A stretch of DNA of 64,000 nt from Notospermus geniculatus. Its lineage: Eukaryota; Nemertea; Pilidiophora; Heteronemertea; Lineidae. The notes beneath the pieces are model-generated. The model was given only the letters and a program-made list of their open reading frames with translations, did not search any database and had not been told where the DNA came from. Location of the stretch: positions 83,751 to 147,750 of the forward strand of contig NMRB01000478.1 in the NCBI GenBank assembly GCA_002633025.1, in the 5' to 3' direction. Positions within the stretch are counted from its first letter, which is position 1; every line of letters begins with the position of its first letter. A program made the translations under genes and the position numbers. This document shows positions 32,712 through 42,016 of the stretch, in pieces.

Positions 32712-34162
32712 CTGTGGATATCGAGAGAGCCAGTGGCTGATCCACCTCGCTTCGGCATGTTCGGTCCTCGCTCAATCCAAAAACACGGGGGTGGGCCTTC
32801 AACTGTGCTGTTTCATTTTACTAATGCTAAAAAGCCAAAAAGAAACAGCAAAAACAAGTACACTGTACTGGCAACATGTGTAATGTGTACATCCTTCAGT
32901 GCATGCATATTGGCCACAATATACAGTAGCCTACATTGTATACCAATAATGCAGTCAGAAAAGGAGTGAACATTGTTGTCATTTTCTCTCCTTGTTATCA
33001 GGTTGTAGTCAACACCGATCGTCAAAAACGGAGCTTCAACATCGAAAATGAATTATTAACTTACTAGAGCGCGAAAATATGACAGAAATTTGGCCGTCTG
33101 AAGTTCTTCTTCCGAAGATACTGCGGATGCTATCATGAAGCCCAAAACAGCCTACGCCATTACTGGTCCACTCTCCGTGGCAGAGTTCACCCACTCACTT
33201 CTCTGGAGAGTTGTTGCTCGTCCGACCTAGGGACGAGGGTAGGTAGCCTGGTCTCCTTCTCTCGAGCGCTGCGAGGGCGTAGGACTAGTCTAGCGCGCCG
33301 CTATGCCCGGGAAGCGACCGGAAGAACAAAATGTGATTTAAGTCATCATTCAGTTGATTGAAGGAATAACAACTGAATACGATGAATATGAAAATCTTTT
33401 TATTTCTTCCATCTTGTACGTACAATGATGCCGAAAAAAGGCGGGAATTTCTGAAACTGGTGCCCGATCCTGACAGTGTTGGCTTAATCTTGGAGAAATT
33501 ATAGGCCCCTAATTCCTCCAAGGCTTAACCATTGCCGTGCACGTCAACGGTGGGAATTTTCGGTCAGATCACTCGTGAAAAAAATGATACGCCCATCCAG
33601 AGCTGATTTCATTGTTTACAGGCCTATGCCTACCGTACTTTGAATTTCGAACCGCAGCGCAGTCCATGTTATTACTATGCTCTTCCTTCTACCGACGTCT
33701 AAACGGGTTGGGAGGGCGTCAGTGCCAAAGCGAATGGTGAGCAAGCACAGAAGAGAATCGGCCACCAGTCAGGTATCTGTGCATTTATGTTATACAATCA
33801 ATCTTTGTTTCCTGTGCATGACCCTATACGTTGGTGTGATACGTCAGAGAGGAGTATAGTAGGCGACAGAGGCTACTTCTATTTACATACATCTGATCAT
33901 CTAACAGTACATTTTCTGGTCGCCCAAATGTCAGTCGATTTCTTCAATCAATCATATACAATATACTTGAGATCATGGTTTCGCTTTTTGTTCCTCTGAA
34001 AAGTTCTGTGTGGTAGGTAGGATGTTCTTCCAATAGATGACCCTCTTGCAATAATCGTGCACTATATATACAATGGGTGAAGGCTAAATAGGACGGTGTA
34101 TTAACTAGGCTAATCTGGCCATAGGCTTGCTAGTTCCAAAGGGTAGTCAACCAGGCTGAATT
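32712..34162. other. Intergenic between two CD225 genes
   Basis: No recognisable exon. CpG-rich stretches at about 33150-33310 could be a promoter region for the 31734-32159 gene or for an unseen neighbour. Nothing else is supported. Confidence 0.5.
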
Positions 34163-35006
34163 TTACGCCTTTTTAGCCGCGGCCGTCCCTCCAGTCATTA
34201 CTATGGAAACGACAACGATGATAATAATGGCTGTGATCACAAACGACACAATAGCCAAGATTCCAGCATTGCGACCATGTCGTTTGGACTCCTTTATTTG
34301 TCCACCCTTGTAGTGGCGGATGGATGAAATCGACGCCAGGATCGCCATCAGACCGATAAACGGGTTGATCAAACAGCAGCAGACGGTCAATGGTAAGTAA
34401 TTGGCCGGTTGTGGTTCCAATGGAGGGCTGTCGCTGTCTGGAAGGAGCTTCTTTTCCAAGGTGACGGCCATGGTGCTGGTATGCTCGTTGAAGGTCACCT
34501 CGGACTCGATGTACCGATGATGTTGGTCCACGTCCTTGGACGTCACTTGGATCGCACTATCCGTGGGCAATGTCCACTGGAAGAAGACAAATAGTGAAAG
34601 TAGTTTTGGACAACCACGCCCAGGAATGAAAAATTCGGGTCCGACGAAATGTTCTCTGAAGCCAAGCGCACATTTGCGACAAAACTCAATACGTTAGGGG
34701 TGTCTGTTAAAATCGACTGACCTGGCTGAATTACGAGTCGACAGCGTTGGGTCAGTCGACTTTAAAAACACCCCTAACACATTGAGTTTTGCCGCAATGG
34801 GTGATTTCAAAGTTGGTGTTAACACGGTGTTTACAATGCTTTAATGCATTGTAAACACCGTGTTAACACCAACTTTGAAATCACCCAATGTGCGCTAGGC
34901 TTTACAGTGGTTAACTTACGTCCGTCAAGTGTGAAGAAGCCCTGTCTCCATTGGCGTTATCGGCATAGGATCTCGGGACGAGGGAATCCGCAGAGTTAAC
35001 CGACAT
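34163..35006 (-). CDS. CD225/dispanin-family protein, two coding exons
   Basis: Exon 1 is 35006-34920 (29 codons beginning MSVNSADSLVPRSY), with donor GTAAGT; exon 2 is 34576-34163, after acceptor TTCTTCCAG; total 166 aa. The second exon alone also has an internal ATG at 34570, but the in-frame, phase-matched upstream exon makes 35006 the better start. The C-terminal half has the CD225 layout: LPLTVCCCLINPFIGLMAIL (first hydrophobic segment with a CCC cluster, a likely palmitoylation site), a basic loop (KGGQIKESKRHGRNAG) and a second hydrophobic helix, then a lysine tail. The only intron is filled largely by a MITE. Confidence 0.85.
34660..34905. mobile_element. MITE with two internal hairpins, inside a CD225 intron
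   Basis: Outer termini AAGCCAAGCGCACATT and AATGTGCGCTAGGCTTT. Inside lie two separate palindromes: ACTCAATACGTTAGGGGTGT pairing with ACACCCCTAACACATTGAGT, and GGGTGATTTCAAAGTTGGTG pairing with CACCAACTTTGAAATCACCC over about 40 bp. It occupies most of the 34577-34919 intron. Confidence 0.85.
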
Positions 35007-35113
35007 CGGCTATTAGAGGAGAAATAAACAAACATGTATATTAATTGAATATTGAATTAGTGTACCCAGTTTTAGCGAAAATATCATACCGTGGAGAGAT
35101 CAATACTCTTTAA

Positions 35114-35254
35114 AGCAAGGTTCATAGGCACACGGAATTGGTCCGATTCAGGTCCGCAAAAAATCTATCAAATGGACTTCAGCGTTGTCGTATCCGGAAA
35201 ACTAGGGGCAAACGGACTGGAAACGGATCGGATCCGTGTGCCAATGAACCTTGC
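35114..35254. mobile_element. 141-bp TTAA-flanked MITE, first of a tandem pair
   Basis: AGCAAGGTTCATAGGCACACGGA and CGTGTGCCAATGAACCTTGC form inverted ends, flanked by TTAA at 35110-35113 and 35255-35258. Its right TTAA is also the left TTAA of the next element. Confidence 0.8.
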
Positions 35255-35258
35255 TTAA

Positions 35259-36196
35259 AGCTGACGTGAATGAACAAAAACTGGAGATTCCAGCTTTGAA
35301 AAAGACCACCACGCCACGGTGGTGGTCAAGAGAAATACAAACGACCATAAGGCACTTTCAAAACACCTCCAGAACATGATAGACTACCAGCATATTTGGT
35401 GGCGCCACTGTATTCTCCATGAGTCTGTCAATGGAGTAACATCGAGCGATGGCGTCCCGATGACGTCAGCAGGTCGAAGGCGTTATGTTCTTTCGGAACC
35501 AGAGAGGAAAGTTGATCACCATTCTATAGTATTCACTTCTTGTTGACATTTATGGTGTTATCCAAGCACCAGTTGAAAACATTTATGCATTCAAAAACAA
35601 TACAACACTCATTTGACGTACATCAACGTCATCAGATATCATTACATATACGTTGCGGAAAATTCTTATTTTATTCCTTTGGCCATAATTACCGTAATCA
35701 ATTAAATATTCTTTCTACAAATACACACACATCGCGCAAGTCATGCATGTATTACTGCTCAGACCAAGTACATTGCATTTCTGTGAAAATATATTCAAAT
35801 AACGAAACTATGGCCAAAGAAATCAAATAAGATTTATATGCAACATGTTTGCAATGATACCAATTGGAGTTTCTGAAACTCAGACGAGTGGTGTATTATT
35901 TGTTGATGCCGAAGTTTTCGCCATTGTACCATATATATCAACTGGGCGCAGACACTAAAGAACCCTGACCAACCTCATACTCGGTTCCTACGGATCGTAC
36001 CGGTACTAAGTCTATCAGGCTCTGTCACTAAGACACTATCTCTTGATGTGTCCCGAATGAAAGCCTGAGACTGAATACAGTGGCGCCACCAAATAGGCCG
36101 GTAGTCTATCATGTTCTGGAGAAACTCCGAAGGGCGTTCGCACTTCTGTAGACCACCATACTGTGGCGCTGTGGTTTTTGTTCATTCACGTCAGCT
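35259..36196. mobile_element. 938-bp TTAA-flanked element with long inverted ends
   Basis: AGCTGACGTGAATGAACAAA and TTTGTTCATTCACGTCAGCT are exact inverted ends, with similarity continuing inward for roughly 150 bp (for example GATAGACTACC / GGTAGTCTATC and GGTGGCGCCACTGTATTC). TTAA at 35255-35258 and 36197-36200. No transposase frame is present, so it is non-autonomous. Confidence 0.88.
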
Positions 36197-36761
36197 TTAA
36201 GAAGGGCAGGGCACTTGTTTGAAAGAGCGCACCTTCGAGATTGAAAAGAGCACTCACTCCGAAGGATGACCTAAGCCAACAGAAATTCAATACTACCTTT
36301 GTATTAAGCCTTGGAAAAAAATGTCATGAGCCTTGGTTCAAGTGTATCAGATCAACCAATCTGACAATGTTTGTCCTATCCAAACGCACCAAAATGGTAG
36401 ATTGCATAATCTCTATATACTTCAAAAATGGGCAGGGTGCATTTGACAGAGTTCAAAATGAGGGCAGGCAGCATTTTGTGACTTTATAAACGGCGGGGTG
36501 CTGCGCCCCTCTAGCGAGGGTATTGGTCCATATTCATAAACAAAGTGTGATAGTTCTTTTGTGTTGAACAAAGGATAAGTGTCACACTTAGACTTAAGCA
36601 GTTTTATGAATATGGGCCCAGGGTCCATATTCATAAACATACTTTAGTCAAAGTGTGATACTTTAATCTTTTGTGCTGAACAAAGGATAATTAGTGTCAC
36701 AGATAGACTTAAGTAGTTTTATGAATATGGTCCCAGGGGCCGTATGCACAAAACATCTTAA

Positions 36762-36817
36762 GTGTAAAATTTCCCTTAAACTATTGTTCCAAACAAAAGA
36801 TAAGGGAAATTTTACAC
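36762..36817. mobile_element. 56-bp TTAA micro-element inside a transposon arm
   Basis: GTGTAAAATTTCCCTTA and TAAGGGAAATTTTACAC end the element; TTAA flanks it at 36758-36761 and 36818-36821. The opposite inverted arm of the host element (about 37160-37180) reads CGAATGG..TTAAGATG without the insertion, providing an empty site. Confidence 0.85.
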
Positions 36818-37339
36818 TTAAAGCGAATGGCTCGCGGGGTTTGTTGTGGCGCCATGACAGCTGGTCATCGATATCAAGCACCATTTTGAGAAAAAGGCAA
36901 AAGAAGGATTTTAGTTTAATGGGAAATTCATTAGGCAGCCAAACTTCGGAGGCGTATTCTGCAAAATCTGCCGCTTCAAAATCAATGGGAATAGTACAAA
37001 ATGTACATCTTGACCTACTAAATTTTTAATGGAACCTCGTCCCCAGTGTTTACATTCGCATATTTGCACAGGTGTTGCATATGGCTGGAGCACTGCTTTG
37101 CCTGGAGGCTAGATTCACTCTCTATGGAAGGTACCACCAAAAATGTAAACAAACCCCGCGAGCCATTCGCTTTAAGATGTTTTATGCATAAAGCCCCTGG
37201 GTCGATATTCATAAAACTACTGTCCCCATATTCATAAAAGAATGACTTAGTCTAAGTATGGTACTTATCTTTTGTGTTGAACAAAGGATAAGTGTGACAC
37301 TTAGACTTAAGTAGTTTTATGAATATGGACCCTAAGTCT

Positions 37340-37430
37340 AATAAGCAAGAAGTCAATCTCCAGAATTCACGAATTTTCGACCCCAATCGGGGTCTTTTTC
37401 AAGTGGAACTTTACAAACTGAAACTCTATA
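37340..37430. mobile_element. Half copy of the AATAAGCAAGAAGTC MITE
   Basis: Matches the left arm of the elements at 40683-40859 and 42586-42761 (AATAAGCAAGAAGTCAATC to AAGTGGAACTTTAC) but lacks the right arm. Confidence 0.85.
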
Positions 37431-37562
37431 AAAGACTGAAGTCTAAGTGTGACACTTATCCTTTGTCAAACACAGAAAAGATAAGTATCACACTTCGACT
37501 TTTTGGACCCTGCAGTGTGACGTGCAAGCTGCAGGATGATTTCATACCCTCTTGATGTAGAT

Positions 37563-38267
37563 CTACTCGTAAGTCCATTTCCTTACCCTTTCACTCCTGT
37601 GTAGACCAGACGTTGAAGGTTGTGGCTCCAACTGCGGCGATGGGGTTCTTGGCTTTGGTGACAACCTTTCCCTTGGTGGCGATTCATGCCTTTCCCTTGG
37701 TGGCGATTCATGCCTTTCTCTTGGTGGCGATTCATACCTTCTTTCCCTTGGTGGCGATTCATACCTTTCGCTTCGTCGTGATCCATGCCTTTCCCTTGGT
37801 GGCGATTCATACCTTCTTTCCCTTGGTGGCGAGTCATACCTTTCCCTTGGTGGCGATTCATAGCGATAGTGCCGGTGGGGGGAAGGTGTCCTTGGTCTCC
37901 TTGGAGATCTTGACCTTCTTGGCGATGGAGTCCTTGCTGCCCGCCTCGGATAAGGTGAACCGCTGGGTTTCTGCAGGTAATAATCTGGTTCTGGTTCGGG
38001 CTTCGGTGGTGGTGTGGAAGACGCCGGTGGTTTCTGGGTCTGTATTAGCGGTGGCGGTGGCGGTGGGTGTGGTGGTGTCACAACCTGCGGTGGCGGTGTT
38101 ATCACAGCCGGTGGCGGTCGTGCTGATGAAATATCATCAAAGTTAGCCTGGGTTCCAATGCTGTCCATGTTCGTACTCTTTCTAAAGGGCATGAGAACAA
38201 ATAATTTTATATACAAACTGAGTAGACAAGCCGTGGACCTGGATCCGGTTGTTCCAAACATCATCAC
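37563..38267 (-). CDS. Proline-rich protein with PPRER repeats, function unknown
   Basis: An open frame of 234 codons. The likely true start is the internal Met in NMDSIGTQANFDD, after a possible acceptor (CCTTTAG, near 38180). A proline-rich part (PPPAVITPPPQVVTPP) leads to an Arg-Ser/Pro region (RTPSPRRSRSPRRPRTPSP) and about nine units of Y/H-ESPPRER. It ends STSGLHRSERVRKWTYE. A donor-like GTAAGG at 37582-37587 suggests the coding sequence may continue into an unidentified exon to the left. The composition resembles RS-type RNA-binding accessory proteins and also some retroelement tails; neither is established. Confidence 0.55.
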   Translation of the reverse strand: MMMFGTTGSRSTACLLSLYIKLFVLMPFRKSTNMDSIGTQANFDDISSARPPPAVITPPPQVVTPPHPPPPPPLIQTQKPPASSTPPPKPEPEPDYYLQKPSGSPYPRRAARTPSPRRSRSPRRPRTPSPHRHYRYESPPRERYDSPPRERRYESPPRERHGSRRSERYESPPRERRYESPPRERHESPPRERHESPPRERLSPKPRTPSPQLEPQPSTSGLHRSERVRKWTYE

Positions 38268-38576
38268 ACTGACGTGATGTTAGCCATTGTAGTTAACGCC
38301 ACGTTAGGGATACCGCCAAAATAGCGCTGACGCCTAGAATGTTGAACTACCCAACCCTGCTGATATCAGACAACGGATATGATATCAGACAACGGATATG
38401 AAATTGACATGATTTATGTACTGTATAACCCTCCTTGCGGACACCTCTCTATTGAGGACATTTCTGGATAAGGACGCTTTCGTTCAGTTCCAAATTTTCC
38501 TACACATTTTGAATTGGACCCTGTCCCAGGGGTATCATTTAGAGGTTCTACTATTGGAGGAGAGAAAGCTATCTCA

Positions 38577-38732
38577 CCCCACACTACAGGGTGAAAATGC
38601 ACCAAGTGGGTACACCACCATCGAACTGGCCACACTGGCAATGGTGGTATGGTACCCCACACTACAGGGTGAAAATGCACCAAGTGGGTACACCACCATC
38701 GAACTGGCCACACTGGCAATGGTGGTATGGTA
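38577..38732. repeat. 78-bp tandem duplication, two copies
   Basis: Units start at 38577 and 38655 (CCCCACACTACAGGG) and are identical by eye. 78 is a multiple of three, and an open frame runs through both (TLQGENAPSGYTTIEL) without any recognised protein. Confidence 0.9.
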
Positions 38733-40049
38733 AGCTATACCATACAAAAGGAAGCAACAATCAGGAACTTACCTGAGAGATTAGATTTGGAGGACAGAAC
38801 TTAGGCGCTCCGAAGAGAAAAACCTTCGACGAGTTATCGGCTACCTTCGACCACTTTTTCCAGTTCGATATTCACCAAGATTTTAATGACAATATTGTTG
38901 TGTTGGGCCTATCACAGATTTTTAGACCTGCACAAGGTCTACACAAAGACCAGTTTGGCCAACACCCGAACTGTCGTCTGTCATATTGTAAAGGCTTTGT
39001 GAGAAAGGATTCTAAAGGATGAACGCGTTGCTCACTGGGCTGTGTCAACATATAGATATTTTGAGATTTACTGCATTGTACTTGAATTTCTAGCGTGACC
39101 ATTGAACTTCCACTTCTTTGGTATGTAGGTGAGGAGGCCTGTAGACAAACCAGCCAATTCAGTGTATAGCGGGCCTGGTAGGCCTATAACTCTCAGCACG
39201 AAATACCTTATATATAAACTTACTTGCGCTAGAATAGAAGGCACAAAATATAACTAACAATGAATAATGATATTAATATACTGTAGATCCTCCACTGACA
39301 GGAAGAAATAAAGATATGGAAGTAGGACTGTGAAGATGTCCAGGTGCGGATCTGGGCCCGGCACGCACCCCCCTTTCGGCCAACAAATCTGTGAAATTGA
39401 CCGTGAAATTATGAAATTTGGAGCAAATCATTGAAATTTACTGCAGATTTCAATGTTTCTAGCAGAGTGCGCCCCCTGTTTTCCAAAATCGTGTATCCGC
39501 CCCTGATGTCTGCTTATGATGACTCAAATTAGAGCCAGGAAATGGGACTGTCAACTAAACTCAAAGTGTCACTCCACATCATTTTATTATACAAAATCAA
39601 AACAAAATTGTTAAAGTACTGGTAGAGAACGAAACAGTTACAACAAACTGACAACACTCTGAAGCAATTCCAGGCGGTTACATCTAAAAGACAACTGTCT
39701 GCAGTCAGCTACGGCCCAAAGCCACCTAACTGGTCGATAAGTTCAGGCAGGCGTGTAGAAATCATGAAAATGCTGTGTCTGTGTGATGAGAATACAACTT
39801 ATGTGTTCTAATGTCCTTGTCCAATAGTTGCCATCAAGAATATATAAGTACATGTACCAAGAATGTATAACCAGTAATAAAGCAAAAGGGTGGGCATTAA
39901 CTTATTTTTTCTGATAATAGAGGGCGTATGGTAATTGACCAATGTTTAGATTTAACGGTTGTTGACTGAATTGTATTATTGAGAATATCATCAATATTTT
40001 TATGTAAAGTTTGTTACAGGCAAATTACTAGCATTTTTTTTTTTTTTGA
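38733..40049. other. Intergenic, repeat-bearing
   Basis: No exon recognised. It holds the hAT-like MITE at 39341-39505 and a 13-T run near 40035. Confidence 0.55.
39341..39505. mobile_element. 165-bp hAT-like MITE, 5-bp target duplication
   Basis: Ends CAGGTGCGGATCTGG and GTATCCGCCCCTG with TSD ATGTC at 39336-39340 and 39506-39510. A second copy is 45963-46137. The CAGGGGCGGATCC-type terminus is typical of hAT families. Confidence 0.85.
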
Positions 40050-40081
40050 TTTGGTGAAACCATGGATTTGTTAGGTCAGAG

Positions 40082-40109
40082 CATGGAGGTATCTTTATTA
40101 TACCTCCAT
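40082..40109. mobile_element. 28-bp micro-element with 8-bp target duplication, insertion 1
   Basis: Ends CATGGAGGTAT and ATACCTCCAT around a 7-base centre. GGTCAGAG is duplicated at 40074-40081 and 40110-40117; copy B of the tandem repeat has GGTCAGAG once. It is the reverse complement of 40580-40607 except for one base. Confidence 0.9.
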
Positions 40110-40579
40110 GGTCAGAGTGCCAACTCTGAGATCAATTACAATATCAATTTGTCAAAAATTGGGTGATTCAAAAATGCTTTGTAGCTCGGTTATTTCTGAG
40201 TGCATATAACCGTGGAAGGTGTCATTTTGTTTGTAATGATCTTCTCTACACAATAATCCTTTACAAATTAAGATCCATACGGTTACAGGGTCACCAGAGG
40301 CAATTTACTAAACCCACTTTCGGAGTTGCACATTCTTGGTACTTATTTATTTTTGCTACATGTATGTATCAGATTTGAAGGGTGTCAGTGAATGAGACAT
40401 AAAACTATGGCGATCCAGACAGTCTGCATCTCATATCAACTAAAGTAAACAGGCCTAAACAAGATTTTCTGAAAATCTATGTGGTCCCACAGATGTGGAG
40501 TAATTGCTGGCTTGGCACACAGTACCAATATTAATGAGGCCATCTCACAATTTGCTGGGGTGTTACAGGGTGTACAACC

Positions 40580-40607
40580 ATGGAGGTATAATAAAAATAC
40601 CTCCATG
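40580..40607. mobile_element. 28-bp micro-element with 8-bp target duplication, insertion 2
   Basis: ATGGAGGTAT and ATACCTCCATG around AATAAAA. GTACAACC is duplicated at 40572-40579 and 40608-40615 and is single in copy B. Confidence 0.9.
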
Positions 40608-40682
40608 GTACAACCAATACCTCTCCCTCATCAAATGTTAGGCCAAGATGCAGAATAGCACAAAATTGACACACAAAATGAT

Positions 40683-40859
40683 AATAAGCAAGAAGTCAAT
40701 CTCCAGAATTCACAAATTTTCGACCCCAACCGAGGTCTTTTTCAAGTGGAACTTTACTTTGGTCTTTTCTGGAGTTTCAGTTTGTAAAGTTCCACTTGAA
40801 AAAGACCCCGGTTGGGGTCGAAAATTCGTGAATTCTGGAGATTGACTTCTTGCTTATTA
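40683..40859. mobile_element. MITE with ~74-bp inverted ends (AATAAGCAAGAAGTC)
   Basis: The left arm 40683-40756 pairs with 40786-40859 with few mismatches, spacer about 30 bp. The paralogous copy is 42586-42761 and a half copy lies at 37340-37430. Confidence 0.9.
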
Positions 40860-41929
40860 TCAAATGTTAGGGGTATCAATACCGGTACTTCTCTAGCTTT
40901 CCTAGAGGGCGCCTGAAATGAGGACTAATAAACAACCTTCTCCCATTCATGCACCACATAGGCCCACTCATAGATGGTCCCTGACCAATCTGACAATGGT
41001 AAATACATTAAATCACTGTGACAATGCTAAAATATTGTCAACCACATCACTCTTGAGAAAAATATACAATAAATCTTTGTATAAATACTGTACATATAGG
41101 GCAATAAAAAAATTGGAATTAGACAGATGATTTGAGTGCTGTCAGGCACAAAATGCACAACATGGTGGGGGAAAATCATGTCAATATGATCAAGGCAAAG
41201 CATCCCATTAGACATGTTAAAATACTGGTCAAAATAAACAAGCACCATAGAGACTATCATTTCGCAAACCAAATATTTCAGTATCTACATACAACATCTG
41301 ATCCATTTTCGTCACTGAGTTTCACAAAGCATGTTACTTCATGTACGATGACAATCCATGGAGTCAACTACTAGCAAACTGGCAAGTACAATATCCCAGA
41401 AACTGTTACACCTCAGGGAGAGCCTCGGCCAGGGTTTCTTTAACCACGTTAATTATCAGTGACCCCTAAATTTTAGTAAAATCATATCTGGCCAAAGCCC
41501 TGACATGAAGTCAGTAAGACAACAACGGTTTATTGAATGACTGGCTGACTATGCAAATAACTGACAGACTGTACTCCCAAAATACTGATATACTGATAGT
41601 TACATGTACATCTTTACTTTATTCTAAAATCGAGTGACTGACTAGAGATGTACTTCATTAAATATTCTATACGTACAAACCAAAAAATACATACAGTCAG
41701 GGTTGCCACCAGAAAAATAATTGAGGGTATGGAATTTCTAGCAAAGGGCATGCAGCCCCCAGAATTTGTTTCAAATGTAATGATTAGGCCAAAGGAATAT
41801 TTTTCAGCCTAAAGACAATGTTTTTACCATAAATGTATGTCATTCTTCTTGTACATGTTATTGCTGTTATGATTGTACATTGCATCCTCCTATTTTTTAC
41901 CACTCTTTTTCTCTAATATTTAGAAAAAC

Positions 41930-42016
41930 AAGCACAGCATTGAACGTCCCCCGTCGCCCCGGGTGCAAGTCCGACGGGCATGTATTTTGAAGATTCCATT
42001 CAGTATTAATGGCACA
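41930..42016. repeat. Dispersed ~87-bp repeat at the duplication junction
   Basis: Reverse complement of 21721-21807. It lies exactly between copies A and B of the 1.85-kb duplication. Confidence 0.85.

Larger units (their letters stand above)
36523..37515. mobile_element. Nest of CCATATTCATAAA-type MITEs
   Basis: Successive units begin GTCCATATTCATAAA and end TTTTATGAATATGG (36529-36613, 36625-36728, about 37200-37330). Inside each is AGTGTGATACTTATCTTTTG paired with CAAAGGATAAGTGTCACACT. A larger element (about 36737-37200; ends GGGGCCGTATGCACAAAACA / TGTTTTATGCATAAAGCCCC) and half of another family (37340-37430) are inserted among them. Related units occur at 44460-44560 and 44830-44940. 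Confidence 0.8.
40050..41924. repeat. ~1.85-kb tandem duplication, copy A
   Basis: Matches 42016-43828 from TTTGGTGAAACCATGG to TTTTTCTCTAATAT with mostly single-base differences. It carries two 28-bp palindromic insertions that copy B lacks, and differs at six sites by 4-6-bp CATG-type indels at TA. No coding sequence is recognised. Confidence 0.92.

Noticed and set aside
37613-38146. Plus-strand frame opposite the PPRER-repeat protein (repeated FPLVAIHAF)
   Set aside because: It is the antisense of the in-frame repeat; repeats make both strands open. The minus strand has the compositionally sensible protein.
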